Part shown: one piece after another, positions 60,707-64,000 of the stretch
Layout: each line of letters starts with the position of its first letter
How positions within the stretch are numbered: position 1 is the stretch's first letter
Source of the DNA: an uncultured Dehalococcoidia bacterium
Lineage (GTDB): Bacteria > Chloroflexota > Dehalococcoidia > Lucifugimonadales > UBA3495
Assembly (NCBI GenBank): GCA_951813535.1
Contig: OX638345.1
Location: 633,029 to 697,028 of the forward strand
DNA length: 64,000 nucleotides
Direction: 5' to 3'
Made by a program: the position numbers and the translations under genes
The notes under the pieces: generated by a model
What the model saw: only the letters and a program-made list of their open reading frames with translations
Told to the model about the DNA's origin: nothing
Databases searched by the model: none

Positions 60707-61929
60707 CACCCGTCCAGCACATCCGCGTTGTGCTGCCCCAGCAGCGGAGCGGGACGGACGACGCGGCCAGGCGAGCCGTGCAGCCTCACCGGAGCGCCCG
60801 GGTAGCGGTAACCGCCGGCCTCAGGATGTTCAGATTCCACGAACCACTGTCTTTGATGGAGGTGGGACATTTCCAGCGCTTCGGCCATGGTCAGTACCGG
60901 TGCGCAGGGAATGCGGTTTTCCAGGCACAGCTGCAAAATCTCCGCCTTGTCGTGCTCCATAAACCAGGGTGCGATCAGGTCTTCGGCTTCCTCCGGATAT
61001 TGGTCGCTCATGGCGCGGCGGTCCCGGTAGCGTGGATTCTCGGTCCAATCCGGGTCGCCCATCAGGTTCAGGAATCGTTGGTACTGCTCCATCTGCGGGG
61101 CGTCGATGCACACGTAGCCGTCGCGGCAGGGCAGGACGCAGTTGGGAAACAGGCCCAGGCGCATCCGGTTCCCCGAGCGTGAGCCGGCGATGCCACGATA
61201 GATGAAGGTGGGCAGATGGTAACCGGTCAGCAGCGTGCTGATGACTCCCGAATCGGCAACGTCGATGTACTGCCCCCCGGCAAGGTCGCCGTCGCCGGCC
61301 AGGTTTGACTCTCGGGCCAGCAACGCGACGATGGCGGCGTAGGCCCCGCCCAGGCCGGCTAGAAATCCTGCCTGCCGATCCGGCGTGGTGAGCGGCTCCC
61401 GGTGCGGGTGGCCCGTGCCGAAGCTCATGCCGCTCAGGGCGTTCACCTGCAGGTCGTAACCGGCGTACTCCCGGTAGTCGCCGGTGCGGCCGTATGGAGA
61501 CAGCGAAACGGTAATCAGGCGCGGATGTCGAAGTTCCAATTCCGCTGCGGTTATGCCCGCGGCTTCCAGTGTGGAATAAGCCTGGTTTTCGACGAATATA
61601 TCCGCGCTTTCCAGCAGACGGTGCAGTCGGTCAACGCCATCCGATGCGCGGGTGTTCAGAGTTACCCCTCGCTTACCAAGGTTGGCAAACAGGAAGAGCC
61701 CGCTGCGCTCCGGGTGGGGTCGTCCGCCGGGGAACGGTCCTGCGAGGCGGGCGGAGTCCCCTTCCGGCGGCTCCACCTTGACGACATCCGCGCCCAACTC
61801 CGCCAGCACTTTGGCACAAAACGGCGCGGATACCATTTCGCCCCACTCAACGACCCGAACCCCTGCCAACGCCGACGGCGATTGACCCGGCGCGGGGGTT
61901 GATGGGGGTGTCGCCGATGTGGATGACAT
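60706..61929 (-). CDS. CaiB/BaiF family III CoA-transferase
   Basis: About 407 residues. GVRVVEWGEMVSAPFCAKVLAELGADVVKVE near residue 23, TLNTRASDGVDRLHRLL near 95, IFVENQAYSTLEAAG near 113 and LITVSLSPYGRTGDY near 138 mark the family. The end reads LLGQHNADVL. ATG 61929 is chosen as the first sensible start before the domain; 61947 is also possible. Coupled to the second CoA-transferase. The divergent gene 340 bp away encodes a peptide-type binding protein, but a link is not shown. Confidence 0.9.
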   Translation of the reverse strand: MSSTSATPPSTPAPGQSPSALAGVRVVEWGEMVSAPFCAKVLAELGADVVKVEPPEGDSARLAGPFPGGRPHPERSGLFLFANLGKRGVTLNTRASDGVDRLHRLLESADIFVENQAYSTLEAAGITAAELELRHPRLITVSLSPYGRTGDYREYAGYDLQVNALSGMSFGTGHPHREPLTTPDRQAGFLAGLGGAYAAIVALLARESNLAGDGDLAGGQYIDVADSGVISTLLTGYHLPTFIYRGIAGSRSGNRMRLGLFPNCVLPCRDGYVCIDAPQMEQYQRFLNLMGDPDWTENPRYRDRRAMSDQYPEEAEDLIAPWFMEHDKAEILQLCLENRIPCAPVLTMAEALEMSHLHQRQWFVESEHPEAGGYRYPGAPVRLHGSPGRVVRPAPLLGQHNADVLDG

Positions 61930-62195
61930 GACTGGGTACCCGGACATTGGGAGATCGCTACGCCAAGAGACGACCGCGCGGGAGTATATGGTTGAAATTG
62001 GATGGACGCAACGGCAATCCGAAAGGGCTTCAACGGACGTAATAGCACACAATCCAAAAGGGGTTTCGCCAGGTTCGCAAACCGTTATGCAATTGACGAT
62101 ATTGCCCCACCAGTGACATGTTGACAACGACAAGCATCTGAAATGGCACTGAATTCAATATCTTACCTCTGTCACAATATCACCTTTTCGAATAT

Positions 62196-62224
62196 TTGAC
62201 ATCAGTTATTGCCGATGCTAATGT
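62196..62224 (+). promoter_or_regulatory. Sigma70-like promoter of the substrate-binding protein gene
   Basis: A perfect -35 TTGACA (62196-62201) and a -10-like TAATGT (62219-62224) are separated by 17 bp, about 45 nt before the start codon. It is the best promoter match I see in the window. The surrounding 340-bp gap between divergent genes holds no gene. Confidence 0.7.
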
Positions 62225-62268
62225 TTGGCGGCACGCGGGAATCCGCTGACTGATACGGAGGTATTTGC

Positions 62269-64000
62269 ATGGCAGTTCGCAGTGTTCGAAATGCGTCGCG
62301 CATCGGCGCAGTTCCCCTGCTGATTGTATTCCTGTCCGTCGTTGTCGCCTGCGGTGGGACGGCATCCGAGCCCGCCGCCCCCGCAGCAACTCAGGCGCCC
62401 GCGGCCCCCGCTCAGGCTGCGGCAACCGCCGCCCCCGAACCCACCGCCATGCCGGCCATGGCCGACGAAGCAGCGGTGCTTCACCTGGCCGTTACCCCAC
62501 TGCCCCAGGACACCTACCTCCCCTGGCTGGCCACCAGTGGCGGCCATTTGCCCATACGCCCGATGTGGGAAAACTTGACGACAATCAGTCCTGAAACTGG
62601 TGTGTCCACCGTTCTGCCTCAGCTGGCCAAGGCATGGGATATCAGCCCCGACGCCAGCGAGTACACCTTCTACCTCCAGGAGGGTGTCCAAATGCACCAC
62701 GGCTGGGGTGAGTTCACCGTCAAGGACGTGATTCTGACCATTGACCAGCAGACCTCCGACCCGCTGGCCGGATGCAGGTCCGCAGTCACTCGCTTCATGG
62801 GCGCAGACTCCATGACCGAGATGATTGCCAACGGTGATATGGACGTTATTGACGACTATACCTTCACCATGCGGCTGGCGGAGCCGCAGGTGGACGTGGC
62901 TGACTGGTGGTTCAACATCCTGGTGGTTCCCTGCGCCGCGGTCCGCAGTTCCGCTCAGCATGCTGCTGAGGGCGACGCCATGTTTGAGAACGGCCCCGCT
63001 GGCACCGGAGCCTACCAGTTTGTCTCACGGGAACTGAAGGAAACCGCAGAGTTCGAGGCCGTGCCCTACGAACACTGGCGCGTCAACCCTGAGTTCAAAA
63101 ACCTGAAAATTACCACCTCGCCCGAAGACCTGACCCGCCTGGCGATGCTTCTGACCGGCGAGGCCAATATGGTGGACGTGCCCAAGGTGCTGCACCAGCA
63201 GGCGGTTGACGAAGGCATGGAGGTGTTTGAAAGCCCGTTGCCCTCGGTCGGGTTGACCATCTTGCCCTTCGGCCAGTATCACCTTAGCCAGGTGAACTGG
63301 AATCCCGATACTGAGCCGTGGACCGCCCCCGGGGAAACCGGGAGGATGGTGCGCGAGGCCATGAACCGGGCCATCAACCGTGACCAGATCATCAACGAGC
63401 TGTTCAAAGGATTGGGCGAGCCCATGTACAACACCATCTTCCACCAGTCGCTGGAGGGCTGGAACCCACGCTGGGAGGAAGAGTTCAACGATAAGTACGG
63501 CTACGACCCGGAACTGGCCAAGCAACTGCTGGACGAGGCCGGCTTCCCCGGCGACAACGGCCAGAATCGCTTCCGCGTAGAGGTTTACCAGAGCAGCTTG
63601 CCCGGACTGCCGGAGACCATCGAGGTGGCGCAGACCGTAGCGCAGTCCTTACAGGACATCGGCATCGCTGCCGATCTGGTGGAGGTGGAGTTTGCCCGGG
63701 CCCTGGATGCCTTCCGCGGCCGCCACGACGCACATTTCATTCTGCCCGTGCGCCAGACCATCCGGCAGATCAACGCCAACGCGCGAATCTATTACTACAC
63801 CGGCCCCACCGACCCTGAACTTGGTCGCCCCACCGGCGGGGTGGCCTACATTGAAGATCAACTCTACGACGACGTGTACGAGGCCCTTCTGAAAGAGACG
63901 GACCCGGACGAAAGACACCGTCTGACCCAGATGATGGGCGACCACATCTATGACAACTACCGCACCATCCCGATCGTCAACGTCCGCGCCACGCTGGTGG
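62269..64000 (+). CDS. ABC transporter substrate-binding lipoprotein, family 5 (peptide type), 3' end beyond window
   Basis: The first 577 codons of a family 5 solute-binding protein. GGAGG precedes the ATG. A lipoprotein signal ends in VVVAC (Cys28), followed by an Ala/Pro-rich linker to about residue 65. The SBP domain begins near LHLAVTPLPQDTYLPWLA and has the expected segments YTFYLQEGVQMHHGWGEFTVKDV near 134-154 and REAMNRAINRDQIINELFKG near 364-383. It should deliver peptides or similar ligands to an Opp-type importer such as OppD/OppF encoded nearby on the other strand. The gene is cut by the window end. Confidence 0.92.
   Translation, partial: MAVRSVRNASRIGAVPLLIVFLSVVVACGGTASEPAAPAATQAPAAPAQAAATAAPEPTAMPAMADEAAVLHLAVTPLPQDTYLPWLATSGGHLPIRPMWENLTTISPETGVSTVLPQLAKAWDISPDASEYTFYLQEGVQMHHGWGEFTVKDVILTIDQQTSDPLAGCRSAVTRFMGADSMTEMIANGDMDVIDDYTFTMRLAEPQVDVADWWFNILVVPCAAVRSSAQHAAEGDAMFENGPAGTGAYQFVSRELKETAEFEAVPYEHWRVNPEFKNLKITTSPEDLTRLAMLLTGEANMVDVPKVLHQQAVDEGMEVFESPLPSVGLTILPFGQYHLSQVNWNPDTEPWTAPGETGRMVREAMNRAINRDQIINELFKGLGEPMYNTIFHQSLEGWNPRWEEEFNDKYGYDPELAKQLLDEAGFPGDNGQNRFRVEVYQSSLPGLPETIEVAQTVAQSLQDIGIAADLVEVEFARALDAFRGRHDAHFILPVRQTIRQINANARIYYYTGPTDPELGRPTGGVAYIEDQLYDDVYEALLKETDPDERHRLTQMMGDHIYDNYRTIPIVNVRATLV

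Overview
The window is a chromosomal stretch from a GC-rich bacterium. The gene content fits an uncultured Chloroflexota of the SAR202 / Dehalococcoidia-like type, but this is inferred from family content only, because there is no rRNA or ribosomal protein marker here. The pointers are three F420/FMN luciferase-like (LLM) oxidoreductases, three CaiB/BaiF CoA-transferases, four short-chain dehydrogenases, an enoyl-CoA hydratase, an amidohydrolase, a thiolase-like protein, DUF362 and DUF1501 proteins, and an Opp-type peptide transporter. I found no tRNA, rRNA, CRISPR array, phage structural gene or transposase.

Layout. 1-1.7 kb: a two-gene Kiwa-like antiphage module, less GC-rich than its surroundings. 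1.9-5.3 kb: SDR, CoA-transferase, enoyl-CoA hydratase and a retropepsin-like protein. 5.5-9.9 kb: NudC, a zinc-finger protein, a secreted HExxH metallopeptidase and peptidyl-tRNA hydrolase. 10-11.3 kb: a near-perfect tandem duplication of a Uma2 nuclease gene. 11.4-14.7 kb: DUF1501, a second retropepsin-like gene, a SWIM zinc-finger gene and an NYN nuclease with a duplicated C-terminal module. 14.7-22 kb: mostly housekeeping (M20 peptidase, Rieske ferredoxin, signal peptidase I, PRPP synthetase, Rel/SpoT, DASS transporter). 22-24.3 kb: tail-anchored nuclease, a rhodanese whose catalytic Cys codon is UGA, and a HigB toxin with a decayed antitoxin. 24.5-31.7 kb: acyl-CoA synthetase, an orphan HsdR-like nuclease, type II glutamine synthetase and two tandem universal stress proteins. 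31.8-41.8 kb: catabolic enzymes, a YchF-like GTPase and larE-larC. 41.8-43.9 kb: a Septu-like ATPase/HNH pair with the HNH gene interrupted by an amber codon. 44-56 kb: DUF362, LLM enzymes, SDRs, a FixH-like/polytopic membrane pair, an FKBP, an aldolase and a sugar kinase. 56.5-64 kb: small membrane proteins, OppF, OppD, two CoA-transferases, and the start of a divergent substrate-binding lipoprotein that runs off the window.

The most striking observation is the rhodanese. The reading frame stops with UGA exactly where the active-site Cys belongs, continues in frame for 41 more codons of recognisable rhodanese C-terminus, and has a 7-bp hairpin with a GGC loop starting 10 nt after the UGA. 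This is the arrangement expected of a bacterial selenocysteine insertion site. Other noteworthy items are the Kiwa-like and Septu-like defence modules, the retropepsin-SWIM-NYN cassette, the 659-bp Uma2 duplication, and a family of about 160-bp inverted-repeat elements present in three full copies between 30 and 36 kb.
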